This document shows positions 20,095-28,665 of a DNA stretch of 64,000 nucleotides, piece by piece. The DNA is from an uncultured Prochlorococcus sp. (GTDB lineage Bacteria; Cyanobacteriota; Cyanobacteriia; PCC-6307; Cyanobiaceae). Where the stretch lies: positions 51,456 through 115,455 of the forward strand of contig CACFBG010000003.1 in assembly GCA_902564535.1 (NCBI GenBank), written 5' to 3'. Numbering within the stretch: position 1 is the stretch's first letter; each line of letters starts with the position of its first letter. Below the pieces are notes generated by a model. The model ran no database searches. It was not told where the DNA came from and was given only the letters and a program-made list of their open reading frames with translations. The position numbers and the translations under genes are program-made.

Positions 20095-21003
20095 TTGAAA
20101 GATTTAACCTCAGAAGAACTTAATCAATCCACCCTAGGAATTTTAGGTGGTAGCGGAATTTATGCATTAGAAGGTCTAAGCAACGTTAAAGAACTAGAAA
20201 TCAACACACCTTTTGGCAATCCCTCAGACATTTTAAGAGTTGGTGAGCTGGGAGGAATTAAAACAGTATTTCTTGCTAGGCATGGAAGATTTCACACCTT
20301 TACTCCTACAAACATTCCTTATAGAGCCAATATTTGGGCAATGCGTTCATTGGGTGTCAAATGGATCCTTTCTCCATCCGCAGTCGGCTCACTCCAAGAA
20401 CAAATTCGACCTTTAGATATTGTTGTGCCAGATCAATTTATTGACAGAACTCATCAGCGCCCTTTGACTTTTTTTTCTGATGGTGTAGTAGCCCATGTGA
20501 CAATGGCAGATCCCTTTTGTCCCATCCTGTCTAAACTATTAGCCGATGAAGGCGAAAGGTTAATGCCTGATGGCAGGCAACTACATAAAGGTGGTACTTA
20601 CTTAGCTATGGAAGGCCCTGCCTTCTCAACTCGTGCAGAGTCAAATCTATATCGAAGCTGGGGATGCAGTGTTATTGGAATGACTAATCATACTGAAGCA
20701 AGATTGGCAAGAGAAGCTGAAATTGCCTATACCTCTCTTTCTATGGTTACAGACTATGACTGTTGGCATAACGAAGAAGAAAGTGTTTCTGTAGAAATGG
20801 TGATCGAAAATCTCAATGCAAATGCAAAACAAGCAACAAAAATCATAGAAGCCACCGCAAAGAAAATTTCATCAATTCGACCTGCCAGTGCATCTCATAG
20901 TTCACTCAAAGATGGCCTGATGACTTCCAAAGATAAGGTAACTTCATCAGCAAGAAAGAAAGTAAACCTATTCACCGCTCCCTACTGGGGAGAATTTACT
21001 TAA
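20095..21003 (+). CDS. mtnP: 5'-methylthioadenosine phosphorylase
   Basis: A 302-residue purine nucleoside phosphorylase family 2 enzyme. It has LGILGGSGIYALEGL and the phosphate-binding VFLARHGRFHTFTPTNIPYRANIWAMRSLGV, followed by GGTYLAMEGPAFSTRAESNLYRSWG and IGMTNHTEARLAREAEIAY with the substrate-binding Met-Thr. It cleaves methylthioadenosine, a polyamine-synthesis by-product, to adenine and methylthioribose-1-phosphate, which MtnA then isomerises. The track start is TTG at 20095 giving MKDLTSEELN; the fold needs the sequence from about residue 14, so this start is reasonable. It ends just before a strong bidirectional terminator shared with psbJ. Confidence 0.92.
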   Translation: MKDLTSEELNQSTLGILGGSGIYALEGLSNVKELEINTPFGNPSDILRVGELGGIKTVFLARHGRFHTFTPTNIPYRANIWAMRSLGVKWILSPSAVGSLQEQIRPLDIVVPDQFIDRTHQRPLTFFSDGVVAHVTMADPFCPILSKLLADEGERLMPDGRQLHKGGTYLAMEGPAFSTRAESNLYRSWGCSVIGMTNHTEARLAREAEIAYTSLSMVTDYDCWHNEEESVSVEMVIENLNANAKQATKIIEATAKKISSIRPASASHSSLKDGLMTSKDKVTSSARKKVNLFTAPYWGEFT

Positions 21004-21023
21004 ATCATAAATTTAAGTAAATA

Positions 21024-21073
21024 CTTTTCTCATAAAAAAACCTCCTTAAAAGGAGGTTTTTTTATGAGAAAAG
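21024..21073. terminator. Bidirectional terminator between mtnP and the psbEFLJ operon
   Basis: A perfect 24-bp inverted repeat with a 2-nt centre: CTTTTCTCATAAAAAAACCTCCTT pairs with its exact complement. The core CCTCCTT/AAGGAGG is followed by seven T on the plus strand and, by symmetry, seven T on the minus strand. It therefore can terminate both mtnP (plus) and psbJ (minus), which converge here. Confidence 0.92.
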
Positions 21074-21116
21074 GTCAATCAAATAATAGGATTGTTGATT
21101 TAAAGCCAATTTAAAA

Positions 21117-21320
21117 TTAAAAATTGGCGTTTCCAACCCCTGTATAAGAACCATAGAAGAAAAGACCAAGCACAAAGATAACTGCAATTCCTCCAGTTGT
21201 GGCTACTACCCATAATGGAAGTGAGCCTTCAGTCCATCTACGTTCCCAAGAAACAGATGGTCGTCCGTCAGGGAGTCGATCTGGTATGCGTCCATCAGGG
21301 CCGCGAAGTCCTTTACTCAT
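21117..21320 (-). CDS. psbJ: Photosystem II reaction centre protein J
   Basis: A 67-residue single-helix membrane protein of photosystem II, near cytochrome b559 and the quinone exchange region. The track ORF begins 17 codons too early (at 21371); the family start is [15 protein letters not shown], at ATG 21318-21320. The conserved body is [20 protein letters not shown], then the membrane helix, then the hallmark [14 protein letters not shown]. It is the last gene of psbE-psbF-psbL-psbJ, with 10 bp from the psbL stop. The 24-bp inverted-repeat terminator lies about 45 bp downstream. Confidence 0.96.
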   Translation of the reverse strand: MSKGLRGPDGRIPDRLPDGRPSVSWERRWTEGSLPLWVVATTGGIAVIFVLGLFFYGSYTGVGNANF

Positions 21321-21330
21321 GATTGGAAAT

Positions 21331-21450
21331 TCAGTTGAAGAAGTAGCTAGAGAACAAAATGCCCATGACAAAAACGAGCAATAAGCCTAGGTAAAGACTT
21401 GTGCGGTTAAGTTCAACCGGCAATTTGTTGGGGTTTGGATTTACTTGCAT
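21331..21450 (-). CDS. psbL: Photosystem II protein L
   Basis: A 39-residue protein missed by the ORF track because of its size: [20 protein letters not shown] followed by [19 protein letters not shown]. This is close to the universal PsbL sequence. It has one membrane helix at the photosystem II monomer interface, where the family is needed for dimer stability and plastoquinone function. The start is ATG at 21448-21450 and the stop TGA at 21331-21333. It lies 20 bp downstream of psbF. Confidence 0.97.
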   Translation of the reverse strand: MQVNPNPNKLPVELNRTSLYLGLLLVFVMGILFSSYFFN

Positions 21451-21470
21451 TGATAAGTAATTGCGATCGA

Positions 21471-21608
21471 TCAACGACGAATAAACTGCATTGCAGCTAT
21501 TGCACCTAGGAAAAATACCGTGGGTACACCCAAGGCATGAACCGCAAAAAACCTAACTGTGAAAATTGGGTACTCGCGTTGAGATTGGAGTGGAGCAGAT
21601 TGTGTCAT
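21471..21608 (-). CDS. psbF: Cytochrome b559 subunit beta
   Basis: A 45-residue protein not in the ORF track: [20 protein letters not shown] then [25 protein letters not shown]. It is the beta subunit of cytochrome b559, one membrane helix. The axial haem-ligand His is present at residue 24 in [13 protein letters not shown]. That matters because the partner PsbE lacks its ligand. The start is ATG at 21606-21608, 3 bp after the psbE stop, and the stop is TGA at 21471-21473. Confidence 0.97.
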   Translation of the reverse strand: MTQSAPLQSQREYPIFTVRFFAVHALGVPTVFFLGAIAAMQFIRR

Positions 21609-21611
21609 GGC

Positions 21612-21860
21612 TTATTTCAAGCGCAGGTCTAGTTGGGACTTGGCCTCATAACGCTGACTCACAACAGGAGCTTTGGCTTCAGAAGCCTGAAAGTAGGTAT
21701 CAGGTGTAGGTGTACCAAATGTGTCATAGGCAAGACCTGTGGACACAAACAAAAAACCAGAGACAAAAATTGCCGGCAGAGTCACGATTTGGATAATCCA
21801 AAACTTGATGTCGGTAACTATCTCAAAAAACGGACGTTCGCCCGTTGATCCGGCAGCCAT
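21612..21860 (-). CDS. psbE: Cytochrome b559 subunit alpha with Gln at the haem-ligand position
   Basis: An 82-residue PsbE beginning [20 protein letters not shown], with the membrane helix and the luminal [14 protein letters not shown] typical of the family. In nearly all PsbE proteins the stromal end of the helix reads R-Y-W-V-I-H, where the His is the axial ligand shared with PsbF His. Here it reads [14 protein letters not shown]: residue 24 is Gln, encoded CAA (one base from His CAT/CAC), and the nearby Arg-Tyr is Lys-Phe. FGTPRP has also become FGTPTP. The frame is intact and embedded in a normal psbEFLJ operon behind rubA and ycf48, so the gene is expected to be expressed. See the findings. 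Confidence 0.96.
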   Translation of the reverse strand: MAAGSTGERPFFEIVTDIKFWIIQIVTLPAIFVSGFLFVSTGLAYDTFGTPTPDTYFQASEAKAPVVSQRYEAKSQLDLRLK

Positions 21861-21967
21861 AGCCTCATGCGTATCAGCCCATAGATACTATCAAGGCTTT
21901 GGCTGAACTATGAAATCCTTCACGATCATGGTTACAGACCGTTGCGCAATTTACACAAAACTATGTG

Positions 21968-22981
21968 TTAGCCGATCCATCTCAACAAAACCCCTCTTTC
22001 TCCAAGAACAAAACCTTTCTGGTTTGAGGAATCAAATCCAGAAGGGAAAAGGATTCTTATTAAATTGGAAGGCTGATTTGCTCCTATGGGATCACTTTCC
22101 CAACCTTTACCTCCATCCTTACTCACTAACAGTGTTCCATTGCCGCCTGCTGCCCATATATTTTTATTTGGATCCCAAGCAAGGTCAAGATAGTTATATC
22201 CGTTAACAATAGGAACTATTGGCTTAGACCAATTTTCTAAATCCTCCGAATTCTCGTTAAAGCGAATCTCTGCACCTCTGGAAAGCATCCAAAGCCCTTC
22301 TTCATTGGGTTTATAGCCAATACTTTGGACCCTTTTACTACTAGCCCTTTGATGGGGCTCCCAAGTATCAGCTCCTTTATCCAACGTAGCGAAGAAATTC
22401 CCAAGACTACTAACACTCACATAATTTCCAGCATCAGCGCGCCTTAAATCACGAATTCCTCCTGAAGCGTCATTAACCTGACCTTCCCAAGTAGATCCTG
22501 CATCAGTAGTCCTATATATAGCTCCTGCGGTGGTAGCCAGTTCAGCTTCATCTGAACCAAGAGTTTTAATCAAGTAAGGATCGCCTGGCAATTTATTTCC
22601 CAACAGCAATCGTGTCCAATTCTTACCAGCATCACTTGTATGCATTACCAAGCCAGGCTGGCCAGCGATCCAACCTTCATCTCCTCTAAAATCAATACTT
22701 ATCAACCTAAAATTCTCTGAATCAGGAATATCCAAAGACCTTTCCTTCCAATGCTCTCCTCCATCATTTGTCTCTAGGATCAAACGATTTGTTCCAACTA
22801 AAAACCCATTGCTGTCATCAACAAAAGCAATATCTAAAGGATTTGCTTGGGTTTCTAATTGAACCTCTTCCCATGGACTAGCAGTTGCCATAGGAAGCCT
22901 TGAGGCCACACAGCCAGAAAGACCTAGTCCAATACAAAGAGTAAGCAACAAATTAAATGAATAATCAATGAGGCGTTTCAT
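21968..22981 (-). CDS. ycf48: Photosystem II assembly/stability factor Ycf48 (HCF136)
   Basis: A 337-residue lumenal beta-propeller protein that assists early photosystem II assembly around D1. The N-terminus is a lipoprotein signal, [20 protein letters not shown] ending in the lipobox LSGC at about residue 24. Repeated BNR-like units follow, such as [40 protein letters not shown] and [20 protein letters not shown]. It lies between rubA and psbE on the same strand, the conserved rubA-ycf48-psbEFLJ order of cyanobacteria. It is separated from rubA by 12 bp and from psbE by 107 bp. Confidence 0.96.
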   Translation of the reverse strand: MKRLIDYSFNLLLTLCIGLGLSGCVASRLPMATASPWEEVQLETQANPLDIAFVDDSNGFLVGTNRLILETNDGGEHWKERSLDIPDSENFRLISIDFRGDEGWIAGQPGLVMHTSDAGKNWTRLLLGNKLPGDPYLIKTLGSDEAELATTAGAIYRTTDAGSTWEGQVNDASGGIRDLRRADAGNYVSVSSLGNFFATLDKGADTWEPHQRASSKRVQSIGYKPNEEGLWMLSRGAEIRFNENSEDLENWSKPIVPIVNGYNYLDLAWDPNKNIWAAGGNGTLLVSKDGGKGWESDPIGANQPSNLIRILFPSGFDSSNQKGFVLGERGVLLRWIG

Positions 22982-22993
22982 AGCAAATTACTT

Positions 22994-23350
22994 TCAATTC
23001 AAAGAATAAAGGGAAAGGAAACAAGCCAAAGCAAATGCTAAACCTCCAAAAATGAGCACATTTTTTTGGCCAGATGTGAGTTTGTTGACTCCAAAACCAT
23101 AATCCAGGTTCTCCTGAAAGCCACTAACTTGAGCTGGAGGCCCAATATCTCTAAAAAACTCAATCCTTGAACGACAAACAGGGCACCGGAATTCATCTTT
23201 ATCTAATTCAGAGAAACTAGTGCCTGCACTAATTCCGTATTTCTTAACTCCTTCTTTTGGATCATAAACATAGGAGCAAGATCGGCACTCATACAAATGA
23301 GATGCCAAATCAACTTCCTGTTTTAAAGATTCTCGATTTGATGAAGACAT
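22994..23350 (-). CDS. rubA: Membrane-anchored rubredoxin (RubA) for photosystem assembly
   Basis: A 118-residue protein with a rubredoxin domain at about 15-70: the two iron-binding pairs are YECRSCSYVYDP and DEFRCPVCRSRIEFF. A single C-terminal membrane helix follows (NVLIFGGLAFALACFLSLYSL). This is the thylakoid rubredoxin needed for photosystem II (and in some studies photosystem I) biogenesis. It heads the rubA-ycf48-psbEFLJ cluster and is divergent from ndhC across 155 bp. The start is ATG at 23348-23350. Confidence 0.95.
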   Translation of the reverse strand: MSSSNRESLKQEVDLASHLYECRSCSYVYDPKEGVKKYGISAGTSFSELDKDEFRCPVCRSRIEFFRDIGPPAQVSGFQENLDYGFGVNKLTSGQKNVLIFGGLAFALACFLSLYSLN

Positions 23351-23505
23351 TTGATTAAGAGAAAGATTTTCAGCAACTTGCTGATTAGGATTGCAATTTA
23401 GAGGTTTGCTTCTTTACTCATTGAAGATTATCCATTTTTTCTCAACTCTAAAGGCGAAAGCAGCTTGGAGTGGATGAAAACCTAAAATTCTAATTCTTCA
23501 TTTCA

Positions 23506-23868
23506 ATGTTTTCACTACCTGGTTACGACGCCTTCCTAGGCTTTCTACTAATTTCAGCTGCTGTACCTGTTCTTGCCCTAGTAACCAACAAAGTTGTTTC
23601 GCCAAAAAGTAAAGCAGGTGAAAGAGAACTAACTTATGAGTCAGGAATGGAACCAATTGGAGGGGCTTGGATTCAATTCAATATTCGTTATTACATGTTT
23701 GCATTAGTTTTTGTGATTTTTGATGTTGAAACCGTCTTCCTCTATCCATGGGCAGTAGCTTTTCACCGGCTTGGATTATTAGCTTTTATAGAAGCTCTTA
23801 TATTCATTGCAATACTTGTAGTCGCATTAGCTTATGCATGGCGAAAAGGAGCTCTTGAATGGAGTTAA
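23506..23868 (+). CDS. ndhC: NAD(P)H-quinone oxidoreductase subunit 3
   Basis: A 120-residue membrane subunit of cyanobacterial NDH-1, which drives cyclic electron flow and respiration in the thylakoid. It has three membrane helices; the loop carrying [27 protein letters not shown] and [16 protein letters not shown] is diagnostic. It is first in the order ndhC-ndhK-ndhJ, as in other cyanobacteria and plastids. The 148-bp gap before ndhK is longer than usual for this operon and holds no gene that I can see. Confidence 0.97.
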   Translation: MFSLPGYDAFLGFLLISAAVPVLALVTNKVVSPKSKAGERELTYESGMEPIGGAWIQFNIRYYMFALVFVIFDVETVFLYPWAVAFHRLGLLAFIEALIFIAILVVALAYAWRKGALEWS

Positions 23869-24016
23869 GCTATTTCCAATGAGTAAATACACCTAATAAC
23901 TTGTAAAATATGATTAGCAGCTATTGCAAGTGGCACAAGAAAAACGAGATAATTCTCACAATATCGAATGACTTACATAACATTAATTAAGGGTCCCTTG
24001 AAGTTGATTTACCCCC

Positions 24017-24757
24017 GTGTCTGAAAATCCCTCTATTAATTCAGTTAGGGATCTCCGTGAGGCAAGCTGTGGCCCTATTGGGCCACCTACTATAACTACT
24101 GACCTTAGTGAAAATATTATCCTCACAAGTCTGGATGACTTACATAATTGGGCCAGATTAAGCAGTCTTTGGCCTCTTTTATATGGAACTGCATGTTGCT
24201 TCATTGAATTCGCAGCCTTAATTGGCTCAAGGTTTGACTTTGATCGTTTTGGACTTGTCCCAAGGAGTTCTCCTAGACAAGCAGATCTATTAATTGTTGC
24301 TGGAACAGTGACCATGAAAATGGCACCTGCACTAGTAAGACTTTATGAACAAATGCCAGAGCCAAAATATGTAATTGCAATGGGCGCCTGCACAATTACT
24401 GGTGGTATGTTTAGTGCAGACTCAACTACCGCCGTTAGAGGTGTTGACAAATTAATCCCTGTTGATCTTTATCTTCCTGGATGCCCTCCAAGGCCAGAAG
24501 CGATATTTGATGCAGTTATCAAACTAAGGAAAAAAGTTGGAAATGAATCGTTTACAGAAAGAGGCAAAATGGATCAAACTCATCGCTATCTAACCCTTCC
24601 GCATCGAATGAAAGCTGTAAAACCAATGATTACAGGTGCTTATTTAAATGCTGGCTCCCAAAAAGCAGCGCTAGAAGCTGCTACAACTGAATCTATTCAA
24701 CAAAATGAAATAAGTGTCCAAGAACCAATTAAGGAAGAGATTATGAAAAATGAATAA
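24017..24757 (+). CDS. ndhK: NAD(P)H-quinone oxidoreductase subunit K
   Basis: A 246-residue subunit that carries iron-sulfur cluster N2 of NDH-1. The cluster cysteines are visible in [32 protein letters not shown] and [18 protein letters not shown]. Start codons are ambiguous; GTG at 24017 gives [20 protein letters not shown], a usual N-terminal length. The C-terminal tail (about 205-246) is acidic and less conserved. Its stop overlaps the ndhJ start by 8 bp, so translation of the two is probably coupled. Confidence 0.96.
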   Translation: MSENPSINSVRDLREASCGPIGPPTITTDLSENIILTSLDDLHNWARLSSLWPLLYGTACCFIEFAALIGSRFDFDRFGLVPRSSPRQADLLIVAGTVTMKMAPALVRLYEQMPEPKYVIAMGACTITGGMFSADSTTAVRGVDKLIPVDLYLPGCPPRPEAIFDAVIKLRKKVGNESFTERGKMDQTHRYLTLPHRMKAVKPMITGAYLNAGSQKAALEAATTESIQQNEISVQEPIKEEIMKNE

Positions 24758-25436
24758 GCAAAATGAAGAAAATAAAGTTCCCAAAAATCCTTTAGGATCT
24801 GATTTAGATAAAAGAAACATGCAAAACAATGAATCTGATAAACCACAAAATGAATTGAACAATTCCAATCAAAAAAAAGAGAATAAAGATGCTTTAAATA
24901 AGTCAGACAATGAAAATAAAGTAGAGGAAGTTCTTGATCCAGTAAGCAAATTTCTGCTAAGTAAAGGAATAAATAATAATTACATAGGCGAAGATCATAT
25001 TGGTATAGAAACAATTTCTATAGAGCCAAACACTTTATACAAAGCTATGTTGGCTCTTAAAGAAAATGGATTTGATTATCTCCAGTGTCAAGGAGGATAC
25101 GATGAAGGACCAGGGAAAAATCTAGTTTGTTTCTACCATCTTATCTCGATAGATGATTTTATTCTTAAAAATGAAAGTTTAGAATCTAAATATCAACCAA
25201 AAGAAGTAAGAATTAAAGTTTTTTTACCTCGAGAAGGTCAGCTTACTGTTCCAAGTTTATATAAAATTTTTAAAGGTTCTGACTGGCAGGAAAGGGAAAC
25301 TTTTGACATGTTTGGTATAAAATTTGAAGGGCATCCTCATCCAAAAAGATTACTTATGCCAGAAGATTGGAAAGGATGGCCATTAAGGAAAGATTATATT
25401 CAACCAGATTTCTATGAAATGCAGGATGCTTACTAA
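24750..25436 (+). CDS. ndhJ: NAD(P)H-quinone oxidoreductase subunit J with a low-complexity N-terminal extension
   Basis: A 228-residue subunit of the NDH-1 peripheral arm. The conserved domain begins near residue 65 ([20 protein letters not shown]) and includes [40 protein letters not shown] and [20 protein letters not shown], all standard. The first 60 residues are a hydrophilic stretch rich in Asn, Lys, Glu and Asp, whereas most NdhJ proteins are 170-190 residues long. The start ATG at 24750 overlaps ndhK and is preceded by AAGGAAGAG. An internal start (Met24) is possible, but there is no frame break. The extension is probably disordered. Confidence 0.95.
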   Translation: MNKQNEENKVPKNPLGSDLDKRNMQNNESDKPQNELNNSNQKKENKDALNKSDNENKVEEVLDPVSKFLLSKGINNNYIGEDHIGIETISIEPNTLYKAMLALKENGFDYLQCQGGYDEGPGKNLVCFYHLISIDDFILKNESLESKYQPKEVRIKVFLPREGQLTVPSLYKIFKGSDWQERETFDMFGIKFEGHPHPKRLLMPEDWKGWPLRKDYIQPDFYEMQDAY

Positions 25437-25443
25437 AGTATTA

Positions 25444-26874
25444 CTAACTAACGCGTTTATATTTTCTATAAAACCTCATTATTGCCAAAGAAAGACTTCT
25501 GGGATCATGTCTTAAGGTTGCAGTTGGTCTTAACCCTTGAAGTGGAGCTTGCATTACATCATATCCCTGAGACTTCAACGCTCTCCTATTACAAATAACC
25601 GGATAAGCACCTCTTGCGCGATAATAATCAATCAAAGGAGAGGGCTCCATATCATCTTGAGCAAGAACTGATCCAAAAATTTTATTTTTAATTCCTAATA
25701 CACCCAACTGAGCTTCTATTGCTCTTAGGTGCCCAGTAACATCTAGCCCATCAGTTTCTCCAGGTTGAGTCATTAAATTACATATATATAATTTTGGCGC
25801 ATTACTTAATTGAACTGCTTCTACTAATTCTGGTACAAGCAAATTAGGAAGCAAAGAGGTATAAAGGCTTCCAGGCCCAAGCAAAATAAGATCAGCATTT
25901 GCTATCGCTTCAATTGCCCGAGGCAAAGCTGGAGGGCGCTCTGGCAAACAACCTATTCTAATAATTGGACTTGGGGCCTTCCCTATAGCAGATTCTCCTT
26001 CAATTCTCTGACCATTTTCAAGTTCAGCCCATAATCTAACATCAACATTTGTCGCTGGAACAACGCTTCCTTGAACTGCAAGCACACGACTTGAAGCAGT
26101 AATCGCAGTTTCAAAGTTCCCTGTAATTGCAGTCAATGCAGATAAAAACAAATTGCCAAAACTATGCCCCTCTAAACCACTCCCAGCAGAGAAACGATAT
26201 TGAAAGAGACGAGTCAATAGAGGCTCTTCATTTGACAAAGCTGCTAAACAATTTCTGATATCTCCTGGCGGTTGGACTCCCATTTCCCTTCGTAATATTC
26301 CGCTACTCCCTCCATCGTCTGCAACAGTAACTATTGCTGTGATTCGACTGCTATATCTTTTCAACCCATTTAAAAGTGTTGCGAGTCCTGTGCCGCCTCC
26401 AATAGCAACAATATTTGGTCCCCTATTAAGTTTGCTTTTAGCACGCAATGCATCAACAAGAACTGTCTCCTTATCTGGGGCTAAAGCCTGTTGAATGGAT
26501 TCGAAACTGCGACTTTGACCCAGCAAAAGCAACGCTGCGCCAATCAAAAGAACTAGAGGTCCCGTTATCGTTCGAGGTAAAAAAGTTGTTATTGCACCTA
26601 AAGCCGATATCAAATTTTCAATCATCCAATATATGGGCCTTAAATCAGCCCAAATTGCTGCTCCTAAAAGAGCCAATAGCAAACCTAAACCGGAGGTCAG
26701 CATCCATCGTTTAACAACTAAACCTGGCAAAAGCCATCTAATTGCACGACGAGAACGCGCAAGAAAATCCTTTCTTTTGCCTCTATTTGTGCGGATAAGT
26801 CTTTTAGAGGCCATAGATTGACCAAATTGATTCTTTGGAGATGGAGATTTAAACGAATTCAAATCTGATGGCAA
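25444..26874 (-). CDS. yvcK: YvcK/CofD-like protein (gluconeogenesis factor family)
   Basis: A 476-residue protein of the CofD/YvcK superfamily. After a basic N-terminus and two or three membrane helices (about 50-125), the domain begins NIVAIGGGTGLATLLNGLKR, then IVTVADDGGSSGILRREMGV and PPGDIRNCLAALSNEEPLL, all hallmarks. Further on are LEGHSFGNLFLSALT and ILLGPGSLYTSLLPNLLVPEL. In Bacillus, YvcK is needed for growth on gluconeogenic carbon and for cell-shape control, and it binds UDP-GlcNAc. The N-terminal membrane region is typical of cyanobacterial members. The track start is TTG; an ATG 20 codons in (26814) is equally possible. It converges with ndhJ with 7 bp between them. Confidence 0.9.
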   Translation of the reverse strand: MPSDLNSFKSPSPKNQFGQSMASKRLIRTNRGKRKDFLARSRRAIRWLLPGLVVKRWMLTSGLGLLLALLGAAIWADLRPIYWMIENLISALGAITTFLPRTITGPLVLLIGAALLLLGQSRSFESIQQALAPDKETVLVDALRAKSKLNRGPNIVAIGGGTGLATLLNGLKRYSSRITAIVTVADDGGSSGILRREMGVQPPGDIRNCLAALSNEEPLLTRLFQYRFSAGSGLEGHSFGNLFLSALTAITGNFETAITASSRVLAVQGSVVPATNVDVRLWAELENGQRIEGESAIGKAPSPIIRIGCLPERPPALPRAIEAIANADLILLGPGSLYTSLLPNLLVPELVEAVQLSNAPKLYICNLMTQPGETDGLDVTGHLRAIEAQLGVLGIKNKIFGSVLAQDDMEPSPLIDYYRARGAYPVICNRRALKSQGYDVMQAPLQGLRPTATLRHDPRSLSLAIMRFYRKYKRVS

Positions 26875-26961
26875 TTTTCGACCGGAAATAATTGTGGAAA
26901 TCTAAAAAAACTTCCCTAATTCCGCAGCCAAGGCAAGATACAAGAACTAGTTTCCAAGTCC

Positions 26962-27756
26962 TTGGTCATCGTGCCTCAAACCACGCCAGTGGTCGAGATG
27001 AAGAATCTAACAATGCAATGGGATTCAAACGTTGTGTTAGATCAACTTGACTTACTAATGCAGCCTGGAGAAAGGCTTGCGATTGTAGGCCCATCTGGCT
27101 GCGGTAAATCGACAATTCTTAGATTGCTTGCTGGGCTTTTACTTCCTAGCAAAGGAGACCTTCAATTATTTGGGAAGCAACAAAAATATCTAAGAATCGA
27201 TCAAAACAAGCCTCCTGACGTTCGGCTCGTCTTCCAAAATCCCGCACTACTAGCATCTTTAACTGTTGAAGAAAATGTAGGGTTTTTATTAATGAAAAAC
27301 GAAAATATCAATTTTAAAGAAAGGAAAGAGCTTGTAATGAAATCATTAGCAGAAGTAGGTCTATTTGATGTTGCAAATAAATACCCTGGTCAATTAAGTG
27401 GTGGGATGCAAAAACGAGTTAGCTTTGCAAGGGCTTTAATAAAAGATCCATATAAAGATCAAGGAAGAATGCCCTTATTGCTATATGACGAGCCTACTGC
27501 TGGCCTTGACCCGGTTGCTTGTACCCGTATTGAAGATTTAATTGTAAAGACAACAGATATAGCTAAAGGCTGCTCCATTGTTGTGAGCCATGTAAGAAGC
27601 ACTATTCAACGATCTGCAAAAAGGGTGGTAATGATCTATGACGGAAAATTTCAATGGGATGGTTGCATCGAAGATTTCAAACAAAGTAAGAATGCTTATG
27701 TTCAACAGTTCCGGTCAGGAAATCTAGAAGGACCAATGCAAGCTTCCGACCATTAA
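26962..27756 (+). CDS. ABC transporter ATPase of an MCE lipid-transport system (MlaF/TGD3-like)
   Basis: A 264-residue ABC ATPase. Walker A is IVGPSGCGKSTILRLLAGLL (about 48-55), the Q-loop is VFQNPALLASLTVEENVGF, the signature is LSGGMQKRVSFARAL and Walker B is LLLYDEPTAGLDP. The LSGGM signature and the VEENVGF segment are typical of MlaF/TGD3-type ATPases serving phospholipid transport between membranes. The next gene encodes the MCE-domain partner, 4 bp downstream. No MlaE/TGD1 permease gene is in the window. The start is TTG at 26962 or GTG at 26971. Confidence 0.88.
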   Translation: MVIVPQTTPVVEMKNLTMQWDSNVVLDQLDLLMQPGERLAIVGPSGCGKSTILRLLAGLLLPSKGDLQLFGKQQKYLRIDQNKPPDVRLVFQNPALLASLTVEENVGFLLMKNENINFKERKELVMKSLAEVGLFDVANKYPGQLSGGMQKRVSFARALIKDPYKDQGRMPLLLYDEPTAGLDPVACTRIEDLIVKTTDIAKGCSIVVSHVRSTIQRSAKRVVMIYDGKFQWDGCIEDFKQSKNAYVQQFRSGNLEGPMQASDH

Positions 27757-27760
27757 AACC

Positions 27761-28630
27761 ATGAAAAGATCTATTCGAGATGCAATTGTTGGTTTATCAA
27801 TCCTAGGAGGAATAATAATATTTACTGGCTCATCCCTCTGGCTAAGAGGGATAAAAATTGGAGCCAACCAGTGGAAAATTCAGGCGAATTTTTCCGACGC
27901 AAGTGGATTATCAGAATTATCTCCTGTTACTTTTAGGGGAATATTAGTAGGATCAATAAGCAAAATAAAAGTAAATCCTAACAATGTAGAAGCAACAATT
28001 GTAATCAATAATTCTTCTCTTAGATTGCCTAAGCCAGTAATTGCAAAGGTTATCACAAGTTCATTATTAGGAGGTGATGCTCAGGTTTCTTTAAGAACCA
28101 TGGGCAATTCAATTCCGCAAAATTCTCCAATGCCTGCATCTCCAAAATGCTCAAAAAGCAGCATTTTGTGTGAAGGAGATATTATTAAAGGGGAATCTTT
28201 AAAAAGCATTTCTACACTTTCTCAAGAACTAGAAAAGATAATTGAAAAAGCAGACAAAGAAGATATTGTTTCTAATTTGGTAGATTCTACAAAACAATTT
28301 GATCAAACACAGAAAAATTTAGATGAGTTGGTTGCCCAAGTAAAAGAAGAAGTCAGGAGATTAGAGCCTATTATTACTAACTTACAAGAAGCAAGTTCTC
28401 ATTTTAATAATATTTTAGCATCATTAGACAATCCTCAAACATTAAATGATATTCAACAAGCCGCAAGCTCTACAAGATCCTTAACAGGGAAAATAGATGC
28501 GCTAGGTACTGACTTTAGTAAAGTAATAGAGGACAAAGAACTAATGTCAGCAATTAGGAGTGTCACTATTGGCTTAGGTGAGCTTTTCAATGAGCTTTAC
28601 CCTAAAAAAACAAGACTATCTACGCCTTAG
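27761..28630 (+). CDS. MCE-domain lipid-binding protein (MlaD/TGD2-like)
   Basis: A 289-residue protein with an N-terminal membrane anchor (RDAIVGLSILGGIIIFTGSS) followed by an MCE domain at about 38-115: WKIQANFSDASGLSELSPVTF and RGILVGSISKIKV are characteristic. The C-terminal half (about 150-285) is helical and coiled-coil-like (KNLDELVAQVKEEVRRLEPI). In the Mla and TGD systems this subunit holds lipid between membranes while the ATPase and permease move it. It is in operon with the ATPase gene (4 bp). It converges with chlD, with 35 bp between stops and only a weak hairpin. Confidence 0.88.
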   Translation: MKRSIRDAIVGLSILGGIIIFTGSSLWLRGIKIGANQWKIQANFSDASGLSELSPVTFRGILVGSISKIKVNPNNVEATIVINNSSLRLPKPVIAKVITSSLLGGDAQVSLRTMGNSIPQNSPMPASPKCSKSSILCEGDIIKGESLKSISTLSQELEKIIEKADKEDIVSNLVDSTKQFDQTQKNLDELVAQVKEEVRRLEPIITNLQEASSHFNNILASLDNPQTLNDIQQAASSTRSLTGKIDALGTDFSKVIEDKELMSAIRSVTIGLGELFNELYPKKTRLSTP

Positions 28631-28665
28631 TTATTAGGTAAAATAAATCAAGAGTTCCTAGACTC

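Noticed and set aside
21321-21371. 17-codon N-terminal extension of psbJ
   Set aside because: Overlaps psbL, and the family begins at [11 protein letters not shown].
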